A stretch of DNA of 64,000 nt from Chitinophagales bacterium (GCA_013298845.1 JAAFJN010000001.1:1-64000), one strand, 5' to 3'. Positions 34,882 to 43,602 are shown, numbered from the stretch's first letter. Notes: generated from the sequence alone by a model not told the origin. Made by a program: numbers and translations.

Positions 34882-35394
34882 ATGAAAAAAGACTCCAATT
34901 GGCGTATGTATCGCTCGTTGGTGCTGTTGTTGGTACCGGCGGTCTTGTTTGTATCGCTGTTGTGGACCCATCGGTACGCTCCTGCCCTGCGCGTGTCCGC
35001 TGATTTCCCCTTTTTCCCGTGGCAATTTTGGGTAATGGGCATAGCCGGTACCATAGCCACCATTGGCGGGGTTCTCGACTGGCGTTTTCACCGCGACCCG
35101 CTGCGCCTGCAATTATCGGCCAAAGAGCGCGAAGCCGAAGCGGCGGCGTTGGGTTTGGGCGGGGTGCCCATGTTTGTATTGATGTGGCTGGCCATGAACA
35201 GCCAGCGGCCCCACTTATATTTGGTTCCCATTGTGGTGGTGTTGATCTACACGGTCGTGCTCATTTGTTACGATGAATTTGTGTTTCACCAGCGCCGTTG
35301 CGGCCCCCAGGAAACCCGTTATCACCGCATGTTGGTATTCGGCAACGGCGTAGCCTGGTTGGCGTGGTTTCATTTTATTTTTTCAGCCGGATAA
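34882..35394 (+). CDS. Four-segment membrane protein, unknown function
   Basis: 170 residues with four hydrophobic segments: SLVLLLVPAVLFVSLLW, FWVMGIAGTIATIGGVL, LYLVPIVVVLIYTVVLIC and MLVFGNGVAWLAWFHFIF. I do not recognise the family. Likely cotranscribed with the YgjP-like gene. Confidence 0.65.
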   Translation: MKKDSNWRMYRSLVLLLVPAVLFVSLLWTHRYAPALRVSADFPFFPWQFWVMGIAGTIATIGGVLDWRFHRDPLRLQLSAKEREAEAAALGLGGVPMFVLMWLAMNSQRPHLYLVPIVVVLIYTVVLICYDEFVFHQRRCGPQETRYHRMLVFGNGVAWLAWFHFIFSAG

Positions 35395-35473
35395 TGTTTT
35401 TTGAAAAAAATTTGGCGAATTGCGGTTAAACACCGTTTCTTAGCCGCCGAAAAAATTGTTTCACCCAACATAC

Positions 35474-35857
35474 ATGAATGCATTTTTGGCCTTAGGCCGC
35501 TGGTTTTTTGCACTGCCGTTTGCCCTTTTTGGCCTAATGCATTTTATGAATGCCGCCAAAATGGCCGAGTATTCTGTACCGTCGTACATGCCCATGAAAG
35601 AATTTTGGGTGTATTTTACCGGAACCGGATTGATCGCGGCGGCGGTAAGTATGTTACTGGAGAAATTAGACAAATTAGCGACCACCCTATTAGCATTTTT
35701 TTTGTTGGCGATGGTGTTTTTGTTACACCTCCCCAACGCCATGAACAATGACGCCAATGCGCCTTTGGCGTTGTCCGCATTGCTCAAAGATATAAGTTTA
35801 GCCGGTGGTGCCATGATGTACGCTCGTCATTACGCCAAGGACAACAAATATTTTTAA
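35474..35857 (+). CDS. DoxX-like membrane protein
   Basis: 127 residues from the ATG at 35474 (the open frame reaches back to a TTG at 35456, which is less likely). Four hydrophobic helices in the DoxX pattern: LGRWFFALPFALFGLMHFM, FTGTGLIAAAVSMLL, ATTLLAFFLLAMVFLLHLP and LLKDISLAGGAMMYA. The FGLMHFMNAAKMA and HLPNAMNND blocks are typical of small Bacteroidota DoxX proteins. Function in bacteria is poorly defined. Confidence 0.8.
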   Translation: MNAFLALGRWFFALPFALFGLMHFMNAAKMAEYSVPSYMPMKEFWVYFTGTGLIAAAVSMLLEKLDKLATTLLAFFLLAMVFLLHLPNAMNNDANAPLALSALLKDISLAGGAMMYARHYAKDNKYF

Positions 35858-35863
35858 CCACGG

Positions 35864-35880
35864 GCCTGCGCGGCCCGGAT
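35864..35880. other. Short G/C hairpin
   Basis: Perfect six-base arms cgggcc/ggcccg around a five-base loop, seven bases after the DoxX-like stop. No T-run follows, so it may only protect the 3' end. Confidence 0.4.
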
Positions 35881-35925
35881 TTCGTTCGACACCTAAAATA
35901 GATATACCTTTTTATTGTAGAAGCA

Positions 35926-35953
35926 GGCCGCACCGGTAATTCACCGTGCGGCC
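35926..35953 (+). terminator. Terminator between convergent genes
   Basis: Arms ggccgcac and gtgcggcc flank an inner cggt/accg pairing, followed by attttattta on the plus strand. It can serve the DoxX-like gene. Confidence 0.6.
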
Positions 35954-35960
35954 ATTTTAT

Positions 35961-36512
35961 TTATATCCGCGAAGTTTTAATTTTGGGCTTGGCGGGTTTG
36001 GCGGGTGGAGCCGGAGCGGCAGGTTTATCGCCGGTGCCCGGCATGGCTTGTTCTTCTTTCAGTCGAATGCGCTCTTCGGGCAAAAGGCCATCGTCTTCCG
36101 CCGGTGTTTCGGGGGTTGTTGGAGAAGGTGGAATGCCAAAAAACTGGCGTTGCATTTCTTCCATTTGACGAAAAATATCGTTAAAATTACCAAAACCACC
36201 GCCGCCAAACGGGTCAGTACCGCCGAACGGGTCGCCAAATGAATCGCCAAACCGGAAAAACTGCTGCATAGAGGTACCGTTGAGCGTGGTATCCATTTTG
36301 AAATAAAAATAAGAAGACGAATCGGGACCCATCTGGAAATATTGTTTCTGCCCCGGTTTCAGGCGGATGGTATCCGTGCGTTGCTGCGGAATACCGCGCT
36401 GCATGTTCCGCTCCATTTCTTCAAAAAGATCATTAAACGATTTGGGCTGTTGCGCCAACGCTGTTACCGACAGGAACAGCAAAGTAGTACAAAGTAAAAT
36501 AGTGCTTTTCAT
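35961..36512 (-). CDS. Secreted protein with Gly/Phe/Asp-rich and Pro-rich segments, unknown
   Basis: 183 residues. Signal peptide MKSTILLCTTLLFLSVTALA, cleavage before QQPKS. Short beta-prone middle (LKPGQKQYFQMGPDSSSYFY), a low-complexity stretch (FGDPFGGTDPFGGGGFG), a Gln/Met-rich helix (IFRQMEEMQRQFF) and a Pro/Lys tail (APAPPAKPAKPKIKTSRI). No recognised domain and no T9SS tail, so probably periplasmic. The composition suggests a flexible, possibly outer-membrane-associated protein; this is inference. Confidence 0.55.
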   Translation of the reverse strand: MKSTILLCTTLLFLSVTALAQQPKSFNDLFEEMERNMQRGIPQQRTDTIRLKPGQKQYFQMGPDSSSYFYFKMDTTLNGTSMQQFFRFGDSFGDPFGGTDPFGGGGFGNFNDIFRQMEEMQRQFFGIPPSPTTPETPAEDDGLLPEERIRLKEEQAMPGTGDKPAAPAPPAKPAKPKIKTSRI

Positions 36513-36541
36513 TTTCCTGATATTTGTGTGTGTTGGATCAA

Positions 36542-37180
36542 TTAGCGAACAAGATGCCCGGGCAACGGTATCTCCCGGCTCAAATCATCGGGGATGGGCG
36601 CGAGACGGGCGTTGGACAAAGGAATTAACCCCGACCAAATGGGTAGTGCCTGATCTTCTTCGTCATCAATAGGCATACCAGAGCGCATTTTGGCAGATGA
36701 TTCGTGGATATCAAACGCCAAAAGCGTGGTTTTTTGTACTTCTTTGGGCAACATCGGGCGGAGATAATCCCACGAGCCGGGCACTATTTTATCGGTTAAT
36801 TCTTTGAAAAACAAGGCTTTTTGTTCGTAGTCCTCTATTTTTTCGGCTTTTGAAAAAATGATCACCGAGCGGTAATTGACCGAATGGTGAAAAGCCGATT
36901 TGGCCACCACCAAAGCATCGGTGAGCATGACAGAAATGCAGACCGGGATTCCTTTTTCAATTTCACGCAGAAAATGACTGCCCACCGAACCGTGAATGTA
37001 CAACGTGTGCCCCTTGCGCACAAAAGCCGTCGGGATGGAAAATGGCACGTTATCCACGGCGTAACTTACGGTGCAAAACAATGCTTCGTCCAAAATAGCG
37101 TGGACCGTGGCTTCGTCGTAGTGCATCCGTTGTTTGGCGTAGCGGCTGGGGGTAGTGCGATCAGTGGGCGTGTAATTCAT
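36542..37180 (-). CDS. Pyridoxamine 5'-phosphate oxidase-family (Nim-like) flavoprotein
   Basis: 212 residues. Split-barrel flavin fold as in the nitroimidazole-resistance NimA/PPOX group: LDEALFCTVSYAVDNVPFSI, PTAFVRKGHTLYIHGSVGSH, CISVMLTDALVVAKSAFHHS, VNYRSVIIFSKAEKIEDYEQ, FDIHESSAKMRSG. The N-terminal RYAKQRMHYDEATVHAILDE is usual for this subfamily. It likely binds FMN; the substrate is unknown. Gene symbol withheld because nim function is not shown. Confidence 0.85.
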   Translation of the reverse strand: MNYTPTDRTTPSRYAKQRMHYDEATVHAILDEALFCTVSYAVDNVPFSIPTAFVRKGHTLYIHGSVGSHFLREIEKGIPVCISVMLTDALVVAKSAFHHSVNYRSVIIFSKAEKIEDYEQKALFFKELTDKIVPGSWDYLRPMLPKEVQKTTLLAFDIHESSAKMRSGMPIDDEEDQALPIWSGLIPLSNARLAPIPDDLSREIPLPGHLVR

Positions 37181-37206
37181 AGCAAAATATTTTTTTATAA
37201 AAGTAC

Positions 37207-37881
37207 TTACATTTTAGCGCCCCTTTCGAGGGCAAAACGCAGGGCAAGTTCCAGTTGTTCTTCTTCCGAGAGCAGCGTATTGTCAATTACAACGGCATCT
37301 TCGGCCTGGCGCAGCGGGCTGTCGAAACGGGTGGAGTCAATCCGGTCGCGTTCCAGCAAGTTGTGTTTAATATCGTTCCAGTCGGCGTCAATTCCTTTGG
37401 CGGCCAGTTCGAGGTGTCGGCGGCTGGTGCGCACATCGGGGTCGGCGGTGAGGTAAATTTTAAGTTCGGCATCGGGGAAAACGACGGTACCAATATCCCG
37501 GCCATCCATCACAATGCCGCGTTTTTGACCCATAATCTGTTGTTGTTTGACCATTGCCCTACGCACCACGGGAATGGTAGATACGGGGCTGACGTGTTCG
37601 CTGACGCGCATGGTTCGGATTTCGCGTTCCACGTTTTCGTCGTTCAGGAAAGTGGTATTTTGGCCTTCAATCCGTTTAAATCGGATTTTGATTTTTTCCA
37701 AAGCCTGCGTAACGGCGTCCAAATCGTGGTAATTGACCATGTTATTCAGGAAATACAGGGTAACTGCCCGGTACATGGCACCGGAGTCGCCATAGAGATA
37801 ATGTAGTTGTTTGGCTAAACCTTTGGCCAGGGTACTTTTCCCGCAAGACGAATGCCCGTCCACCGCAATAATAATGCTCAT
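37207..37881 (-). CDS. cmk: (d)CMP kinase
   Basis: 224 residues from the ATG at 37881 (MSIIIAVDGHSSCGKSTLAK); earlier in-frame starts lie at or beyond the promoter. Phosphorylates CMP and dCMP with ATP. P-loop GHSSCGKST (9-17), nucleotide-binding YLYGDSGAMYRAVT and MDGRDIGTVVFPDAELKIYL, LID arginines in LLERDRIDSTR. Length and motifs are normal. A strong -7 box TACTTTTG (37897-37904) precedes it, back to back with the osmC promoter. Confidence 0.95.
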   Translation of the reverse strand: MSIIIAVDGHSSCGKSTLAKGLAKQLHYLYGDSGAMYRAVTLYFLNNMVNYHDLDAVTQALEKIKIRFKRIEGQNTTFLNDENVEREIRTMRVSEHVSPVSTIPVVRRAMVKQQQIMGQKRGIVMDGRDIGTVVFPDAELKIYLTADPDVRTSRRHLELAAKGIDADWNDIKHNLLERDRIDSTRFDSPLRQAEDAVVIDNTLLSEEEQLELALRFALERGAKM

Positions 37882-37896
37882 AATAGTAATTTGACG

Positions 37897-37904
37897 CAAA
37901 AGTA
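37897..37904 (-). promoter_or_regulatory. -7 box for cmk
   Basis: Minus-strand TACTTTTG, 15 bases before the ATG at 37881. A TTG is found at a slightly short spacing (16 bases). Confidence 0.55.
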
Positions 37905-37991
37905 CGGTTGAATGTTGCTTCAAGAATACATTCGGGCAAATAAATCGCGGCATTGTTCTTTTTCGTTACCTTCGCCACAAAATAACAGACT

Positions 37992-38396
37992 ATGACATCC
38001 ACAGTTACTTATTTAGGCGATTTACGCACCGAAGCCGTGCACCTGCAATCCGGAACCGTCGTGATTACCGATGCACCTACCGATAACCAGGGCAAAGGAG
38101 AGGCTTTTTCGCCCACCGATCTCTGCGCTACCTCATTGGCTTCGTGTATGATAACGATCATGGGAATTAGTGCCCGCAACCACGATATCAATATTGACGG
38201 CACGCGCGCCGAAGTAACTAAAATCATGGAAGCCAATCCTCGCCGTATTGGTGCAGTGGAAATTAAACTGATCATGCCCGCGCAGACCTACAGCGAGCGC
38301 GAGCAAAAGTTACTGGAAACTGCCGGCCGTTCCTGCCCCGTTGCCCTTAGCCTTGGTGAAGGCGTGGAGCAGCGGATTCACTTCGTTTGGCAATAA
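37992..38396 (+). CDS. OsmC family peroxiredoxin-like protein
   Basis: 134 residues. OsmC/Ohr proteins reduce organic hydroperoxides using two cysteines. Here Cys52 (ATSLASCMITIMG) and Cys115 (AGRSCPVALSL) are at the expected places, and FSPTDLCATSLASC is the family motif. It belongs to the YhfA/OsmC side rather than Ohr. A weak -7 box, TACCTTCG (37967-37974), precedes it. fabH follows seven bases after the stop, suggesting cotranscription. Confidence 0.9.
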   Translation: MTSTVTYLGDLRTEAVHLQSGTVVITDAPTDNQGKGEAFSPTDLCATSLASCMITIMGISARNHDINIDGTRAEVTKIMEANPRRIGAVEIKLIMPAQTYSEREQKLLETAGRSCPVALSLGEGVEQRIHFVWQ

Positions 38397-38403
38397 TAAT
38401 TTT

Positions 38404-39375
38404 ATGAAAAAAGCAAAAATTACCGGTATCGGTACCTTCGTTCCCGAAAAACTTATTGATAACCACTATTTTGAAAACATCGTTGAAACGAACGATGAAT
38501 GGATCCAAAGCCGTACGGGCATTAAAACCCGCCACTTCGCTGCCGATAATGAGTACACCTCGCACCTTTGTATAAACGCGGCGCGGAACCTCGAAGAAAA
38601 TACGGGCTGCTCGTTCAATGACGTGGATTTTATCGTCGTGGCTACCGTTACACCCGATCAGGTAATGCCCAGCGTGGCTTCGCAGGTGCAGAACAAATTG
38701 GGTATCCCGGCCGCCGGCGCTATTGATATTTCGGCGGCCTGCGCCGGTTTTGCTTACGGTATTATTTTGGCCAATGGCCTGATTTCCGCCGGTACCCACA
38801 AAAAAATATTGGTGTTTGGGGCCGAAACCCTTACCAAAGTCACCAACTACGAAGATCGTACTTCGTGTATCCTTTTCGGCGACGGCGCCGGAGTTGTACT
38901 GGTAGAAGCCGCCGAAAATACCAATATTTTGGCTACCACCACGGGTAGCCAGGGCGACGGAGGAAAGGACCTGTACCTCTCTACCCGCCGCAAACAAGTG
39001 AATGGCCAAGACATTATCACCGACGGTAAAATTCACCAAAACGGCCGCGCCGTGTTCAAATGGGCGGTGAATACCATTGCCGGACAAATGAACACCCTGC
39101 CCGCGCAATGTGGCCTCACCATGAGCGATATTAACTGGTTTGTGCCGCACAGCGCCAACTTGCGCATCATTGAAGCCTTGTGCAACAACTCCGGTTATCC
39201 GCTGGAGCAAACCCTCGAAAGTATCACCATTTACGGCAATACCTCCTCGGCGTCTATTCCGCTGGCGTTGCACCGGGGAATCAGAGACGGGAAAGTAAAA
39301 AAAGGCGACAAAATTATGATGTTCGGCTTCGGCGGTGGTTTGGTGTACGCGGGGTTGATTATGGAGTGGGGGTAG
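38404..39375 (+). CDS. fabH: Beta-ketoacyl-ACP synthase III
   Basis: 323 residues from the ATG at 38404 (MKKAKITGIGTFVPE); an in-frame start inside osmC is rejected. FabH condenses acetyl-CoA with malonyl-ACP to begin fatty-acid synthesis. The triad is complete: Cys113 (DISAACAGFAYG), His248 (VPHSANLRI) and Asn278 (YGNTSSASIP). ETNDEWIQSRTGIKTRH and the MFGFGGGLVYAG end are typical. It is not next to plsX, its more common partner. The stop is three bases from the convergent mvaA stop. Confidence 0.93.
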   Translation: MKKAKITGIGTFVPEKLIDNHYFENIVETNDEWIQSRTGIKTRHFAADNEYTSHLCINAARNLEENTGCSFNDVDFIVVATVTPDQVMPSVASQVQNKLGIPAAGAIDISAACAGFAYGIILANGLISAGTHKKILVFGAETLTKVTNYEDRTSCILFGDGAGVVLVEAAENTNILATTTGSQGDGGKDLYLSTRRKQVNGQDIITDGKIHQNGRAVFKWAVNTIAGQMNTLPAQCGLTMSDINWFVPHSANLRIIEALCNNSGYPLEQTLESITIYGNTSSASIPLALHRGIRDGKVKKGDKIMMFGFGGGLVYAGLIMEWG

Positions 39376-39378
39376 GGC

Positions 39379-40698
39379 TTATTGCTGCCCCAAATACTCC
39401 CGCACCGCGCTAAAACTCACCGTTTTATCGGCAAAATACTGCTGCGCCGCTGCGGCCTGTTCGTCCGTGGCACCCAAGTGATTCAGGATATTGGTCAGGT
39501 GCATTTTCATGTGCCCACTTTGGATACCGGTGGTCACCAGCGAACGTACGGCGGCGAAGTTTTGCGCTAAACCCACGGCGGCCACAATCATCATCAATTC
39601 GCGGGCACTGGGGTTACCCAATATTTCGAGCGAACGTTTGGCCAGGGGGTGCAGCGCCGTAAGGCCGCCAACGGTACCTAAGGCCAGGGGCAGTTCCAGT
39701 TCAAACCGGAAAATACCGTTTTCCACCCACGCTTTACTGAGACTGCGGTACTGGCCATCGCGGCAGGCATACGTGTGTCCACTGGCTTCTACCGCCCGGA
39801 AATCGTTGCCGGTGGCCAAAATCACCGCGTCAATACCGTTAAAAATGCCTTTGTTGTGCGTCGTGGCGCGGTACGGATCGAGGCGGGCAATGCGCACGGC
39901 CGTACAGATGCGGTCCACGGCTTCGGGGCCGGGCAAACCGGCGTGCCGGGCGAGGTCTTCCAATTCACCCACGGGGCATTCTACCCAAGCGCGTACCACG
40001 CAATCGGGGGTGTAATTCGACAAAATACACATAATTACCTCCACGTCGCGTTCATGGTCGGAGAGGTCGGTACGGGTATCGAAGAAAAACTCCAGGGTAT
40101 CGCCAAAACGCTCCAGCACCGAGTTGATAAAATTGGCCCCCATGCTGTCGCAAGTTTCAAAAGAAGCGCGAATTTGGTAATAACCCGGTTCTTCGGCGGT
40201 AAAATCCAACAGTTCCACGTCGGTAATCCCACCGCCGCGGTTGCGCATATTGGCGGTAATATCATCGGCGGAAGCGAGGAGTGCGGCTTTTATTTCGGGA
40301 AATAAATACTGCATGGTTTCGGGTTGCCCCAACCAGCGAAAATGCACCTGCCCTAATTTTACAGTACCCAAAATGTCGGCGTGAAAACCGCCTTTATTGA
40401 GCCAAAATTTAGCGGCACTGGAGGCGGCGGCCACCACACTACTCTCTTCAATTACCATCGGGACGGCGTACACTTTGCCATTCACCATAACGTTGGGGGC
40501 AATGCTGTACGGAAGCGGGTAATTAGTGAGGGCATTTTCGGTAAAGCCATCCAATACTTTTTGTTGTGCGGCGTCGGCATGTTGCCACGAACTGATGTGT
40601 TCGGCCATTTCGGTGGGATTTTGGCCAAATGTTTCGGCGACCCACTGAATTTTTTGCTGTTTGGAAAGTTTGGAAAAACCGTTGATGATACCCTTCAT
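39379..40698 (-). CDS. mvaA: Hydroxymethylglutaryl-CoA reductase, class II
   Basis: 439 residues, the length of class II (degradative-type) enzymes. It interconverts HMG-CoA and mevalonate. Visible catalytic segments: Glu84 in VPMVIEESSVVAAAS, Lys in ATTHNKGIFNGID and the C-terminal His in IQSGHMKMHLTN; MRNRGGGITDVE and DSMGANFINSVLE bind cofactor/substrate. In Bacteroidota the enzyme presumably runs in the mevalonate-forming direction to supply isoprenoids; uppS lies 1.4 kb away but no other mevalonate genes are in the window. The promoter box (40726-40733) abuts the end of the upstream lipoprotein gene. Confidence 0.93.
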   Translation of the reverse strand: MKGIINGFSKLSKQQKIQWVAETFGQNPTEMAEHISSWQHADAAQQKVLDGFTENALTNYPLPYSIAPNVMVNGKVYAVPMVIEESSVVAAASSAAKFWLNKGGFHADILGTVKLGQVHFRWLGQPETMQYLFPEIKAALLASADDITANMRNRGGGITDVELLDFTAEEPGYYQIRASFETCDSMGANFINSVLERFGDTLEFFFDTRTDLSDHERDVEVIMCILSNYTPDCVVRAWVECPVGELEDLARHAGLPGPEAVDRICTAVRIARLDPYRATTHNKGIFNGIDAVILATGNDFRAVEASGHTYACRDGQYRSLSKAWVENGIFRFELELPLALGTVGGLTALHPLAKRSLEILGNPSARELMMIVAAVGLAQNFAAVRSLVTTGIQSGHMKMHLTNILNHLGATDEQAAAAQQYFADKTVSFSAVREYLGQQ

Positions 40699-40725
40699 TG
40701 CTGCGTTAATTCATTAAAAAACGCG

Positions 40726-40733
40726 CAAAGGTA
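40726..40733 (-). promoter_or_regulatory. -7 box for mvaA
   Basis: Minus-strand TACCTTTG, 27 bases before the mvaA ATG, two bases after the stop of the upstream gene on the same strand. Confidence 0.5.
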
Positions 40734-40734
40734 A

Positions 40735-41841
40735 TCACCTTCCCTGCTCTAACACCCAGTCTTTCTTAAAATCTTCCATTTCGGCCTGGGTAAACTGGTA
40801 TTTTACCTGAATATTCTGCTCTACCTGAAAGATATTTGGGAAGGCATTGTACGGGTCAATGATAAAAAGATACGATTGCGCCGACATGCCCGGGGCTACC
40901 CGCAGCCGGGAAAGTAGTACGTCAATCTCTGGATCCGACATCATTTTATAGTCCTTGGCGATGGTACGCCAGCCGTAAATCATGCCCACGGCTTCGGCGT
41001 AATGGTGCAGGGCCTGGGCGCGTTCCGTTTCCTCAATGTTGTTTTTGCTCATAATCGCCCGGAAACGTTCGCAAAAATAAATGGTGGAGGCAAAACTGAT
41101 TTTTTCCCACAAAACAAGAATATCCGCCACGGCTTTGTCTTGTTCAGGTTGGTATTTGTCGCCCGCCTGTACGGCGGCCTGAAGGCGGATGAAGGCTTCT
41201 TTAATCGCGCTGTACAAACCGGCAGCATCGTTTTTGTCGCGTTGGGCGGCGTACCGGGCCATCAGCAGGTCGGGCGTAGATGTTTTGGCGGCGTTGGACG
41301 TGTTGGGAAACGTGGGGTTGGCACCAAAAAGGGCCACCATTTGGTCGACTTCTTCCAGCGTAACGCCGTCCTGAATCAGTTGGGTTACCTGGTAATAGAA
41401 TGCCGCGTTGAGCAAGCCTTTTTCAATTAACTGCTCAAGTTCGAGGCCTTTTTCGTTAAAAAGATAACCGTGGTACACGCCGCCCTGTGTGGAACTGAGG
41501 CCGGGGATATAGGTTTGGCCACTACTTTGGGCCAAATCGGCCAACCAGCCCGCTGTTGTGTCCATTTGGGTGGCAAAATAAGGGGTACTGCACATTTTGA
41601 GCGAAGGCTCGCCCGTGTTCAACAACGTACTCAGTTGGTTGTATTGCACCACCTGGCCACTTATCCGGCCTTTGCGGGCTTCGGCCAGCAAAGTGTTATA
41701 CTGGAGTCGTAATACCTCCTGGTTGGCAACGTTGTTGATAAACGTTGTGCTGTCGTATTCACCGGGAACAATCAACGGTGATTTGGCTTTTGAACAGGCG
41801 CTCAAAAGTAAAAGTGTAATCGGAAATAAAAAAAACCTCAT
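40735..41841 (-). CDS. Lipoprotein, DUF4856-like
   Basis: 368 residues. Lipobox LLSAC (Cys16), so lipid-anchored. The mature part is helical: NQEVLRLQYNTLLAEARKG, FNEKGLELEQLIEKGLLNAA, YSAIKEAFIRLQAAVQAGDK, LWEKISFASTIYFCERF. The KGLEL...KGLLNAAFYYQV block and the late-helix pattern resemble DUF4856 lipoproteins of Bacteroidota, some of which are thought to be linked to iron uptake; that assignment is tentative and from memory. Upstream -7 box at 41935-41942. Confidence 0.65.
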   Translation of the reverse strand: MRFFLFPITLLLLSACSKAKSPLIVPGEYDSTTFINNVANQEVLRLQYNTLLAEARKGRISGQVVQYNQLSTLLNTGEPSLKMCSTPYFATQMDTTAGWLADLAQSSGQTYIPGLSSTQGGVYHGYLFNEKGLELEQLIEKGLLNAAFYYQVTQLIQDGVTLEEVDQMVALFGANPTFPNTSNAAKTSTPDLLMARYAAQRDKNDAAGLYSAIKEAFIRLQAAVQAGDKYQPEQDKAVADILVLWEKISFASTIYFCERFRAIMSKNNIEETERAQALHHYAEAVGMIYGWRTIAKDYKMMSDPEIDVLLSRLRVAPGMSAQSYLFIIDPYNAFPNIFQVEQNIQVKYQFTQAEMEDFKKDWVLEQGR

Positions 41842-41934
41842 AATGAAGTGAGATAAAGTAAAGAAACCAAAATAACGGGATTAAAATACACTATTCAAGT
41901 GTATGTAAACGGTCAGGAAAAATATCACATGGGG

Positions 41935-41942
41935 CAAAAGTA
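41935..41942 (-). promoter_or_regulatory. -7 box for the DUF4856-like lipoprotein
   Basis: Minus-strand TACTTTTG, 94 bases upstream of the ATG. The remaining gap to uppS (41843-42102) shows no gene. Confidence 0.4.
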
Positions 41943-42102
41943 CTCATTAAAGAGTATATATTTAACGGAATTGGTTTGTTTTTTTGCGCAAAACGAAAAT
42001 TCATCCGGTATTAACCAGATGACGACATATTTAATGGGAAGGATATCTACAACGTTCTTTGAATCAAATCATTCAGCGGTAGTTGAATGGGCTACCCGTG
42101 TG

Positions 42103-42831
42103 TTACACCAGTTGTTCGCTAATTTTGCCAAAACGCCGTTCGCGGTTTTGGTAACTCGCAATGGCCGCCAAAAGTTCTTCTTTTCCAAAATCGGGCCAAA
42201 AAACCGGGGTAAAATACAATTCGGCGTAGGCAATTTGCCATAGCAGGAAGTTGGAAATGCGGGTTTCGCCGCTGGTGCGAATCAGGAGTTCCGGGTCGGG
42301 GATACCACGGGTACTGAGGGCATTTTCAAAAAGTTCTTCGTTAATATCGGCCGGATTAAGGGTTCCGGCGGCGGCTTGTTCTGCCAGCAATTTGGTGGCG
42401 TGCAAAATTTCCCATTTGGCCGAATAGTTCAACGCCAGCACTAAATTGATACGGGTATTGTTTTTGGTTTTTTCAATCCCATCCATTAATGCTTTATAGG
42501 TGGACGCGGGTAAAGCTTCAATATCGCCAATGGCCAACAGGCGCACCCCATTTTTATTCAGGTCGCGAATTTCTCCTTTAATCGTTTCCACCAGCAGGCT
42601 CATGAGTGCGGTTACTTCGGCCGGTGGTCGGTTCCAGTTTTCGGTACTAAATGCGTAAAGCGTAAGGTACTCTACGCCCACCTGGGCAGCCGCTTCGGTT
42701 ACCTCCCGTACACTTTTTACGCCGCTGCGGTGCCCCAATACACGAGGCATACCTTTTTGCTTGGCCCAGCGGCCATTACCATCCATAATGATTGCAATAT
42801 GACGAGGAACTTTGTCGGGGATAATCTGCAT
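42103..42831 (-). CDS. uppS: Isoprenyl transferase (undecaprenyl diphosphate synthase)
   Basis: 242 residues. Cis-prenyltransferase that extends farnesyl diphosphate to the C55 carrier used in cell-wall synthesis. Asp17 in the IMDGNGRWAKQ motif, the GHRSGVKSVREV helix, YAFSTENWNRP and the RTSGETRISNFLLWQ diphosphate-binding block are all present, as is the hydrophobic WPDFGKEELLAAI end. Promoter at 42861-42868, next to the terminator of the upstream lipoprotein gene. Confidence 0.95.
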   Translation of the reverse strand: MQIIPDKVPRHIAIIMDGNGRWAKQKGMPRVLGHRSGVKSVREVTEAAAQVGVEYLTLYAFSTENWNRPPAEVTALMSLLVETIKGEIRDLNKNGVRLLAIGDIEALPASTYKALMDGIEKTKNNTRINLVLALNYSAKWEILHATKLLAEQAAAGTLNPADINEELFENALSTRGIPDPELLIRTSGETRISNFLLWQIAYAELYFTPVFWPDFGKEELLAAIASYQNRERRFGKISEQLV

Positions 42832-42860
42832 AAAGCCTGGAAAGTTTAAAAATTGGGAGG

Positions 42861-42888
42861 CAAAGGTATAAAATTGTGGTTAAAACAA
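42861..42888 (-). promoter_or_regulatory. Promoter of uppS
   Basis: Minus-strand TACCTTTG at 42861-42868 with TTG at 42886-42888 (17-base spacer), 29 bases before the start codon. Confidence 0.55.
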
Positions 42889-42889
42889 A

Positions 42890-42924
42890 TAAAAAAGCCT
42901 TTCCGATATATACCGGAAAGGCTT
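42890..42924 (-). terminator. Terminator of the EGF-like lipoprotein gene
   Basis: Perfect 11-base arms 42895-42905 and 42914-42924 (aagcctttccg / cggaaaggctt); on the minus strand a T-run follows. It isolates uppS from read-through. Confidence 0.8.
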
Positions 42925-43004
42925 CGTTATACAATCGTATTGCAACAAGACCTAACTGACGTTGTTTTTGCCAGATCGGCTTAGGGCAATACTGATCTTA
43001 CAAT

Positions 43005-43514
43005 TTATTTATTGTAAGTGAAAGTGCAACTTTCTGTAGTGTTATCTGGGTAAGTTACTACGTAAGAACCTTGGATTCTTGTACCGCTGATAGTACCGCT
43101 ACCTTTAAATTTACGACCTTTATCGTCAACTACGTCGTTGAGAATTAATTCCAATGCAGAAACATCAGAACTATTGGTACGACCTACTTTCGTAGTCAAG
43201 TTTCCAATATTAGCGAAACCACCAAAGTTGATGATTTTGATTTCATCGGCAGTAGCACCAGCCGAGATAACAACCGGTGAAGTAAGCGGGAATCCGCAGT
43301 CATCGCCAGTGTAAGAACCCAAGAACTTGGTATTCCACTGCACGTTACAAACACCAGCAGCATCTGCTTCATAACCTTCGTCGCATACGCAGGTACCTTC
43401 AAAGCAAGTACCAGTACCGCACTTACCGTCAAGATCTTTACAGGGATCAGCTTCGCAAGATGCGAACATAGTCATAGCACCAACGAGTGCAGGGAAAAGG
43501 AGTTTCTTGATCAT
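43005..43514 (-). CDS. Lipoprotein with EGF-like cysteine module
   Basis: 169 residues from the ATG at 43514. Lipobox FASC (Cys20). A compact Cys-rich module follows, CKDLDGKCGTGTCFEGTC then VCDEGYEADAAGVC, with EGF-like spacing of six cysteines. The rest is a small beta-domain (FLGSYTGDDCGFPLTSPV, NFGGFANIGNLTTKVG, GTISGTRIQGSYVVTYP) ending CTFTYNK, which looks like a lipocalin-like or META-like barrel; the type is uncertain. A similar EGF-plus-barrel layout occurs in other Saprospiria lipoproteins by recollection. It has its own terminator and a near-consensus -7 box (TACCTTTA, 43568-43575). Confidence 0.7.
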   Translation of the reverse strand: MIKKLLFPALVGAMTMFASCEADPCKDLDGKCGTGTCFEGTCVCDEGYEADAAGVCNVQWNTKFLGSYTGDDCGFPLTSPVVISAGATADEIKIINFGGFANIGNLTTKVGRTNSSDVSALELILNDVVDDKGRKFKGSGTISGTRIQGSYVVTYPDNTTESCTFTYNK

Positions 43515-43602
43515 GTTGTTGAGAATGTGTTTAGTTAACAAAAATGATATAATTTTGGAAAGTGCCGTAAAGGTACGCATTTCTTTCCTTGATGAGGCGT
43601 TA

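Noticed and set aside
41899-42243. Plus-strand open frame over the end of uppS
   Set aside because: It overlaps the uppS coding strand and the promoter region, with no conserved sequence; it is a shadow.
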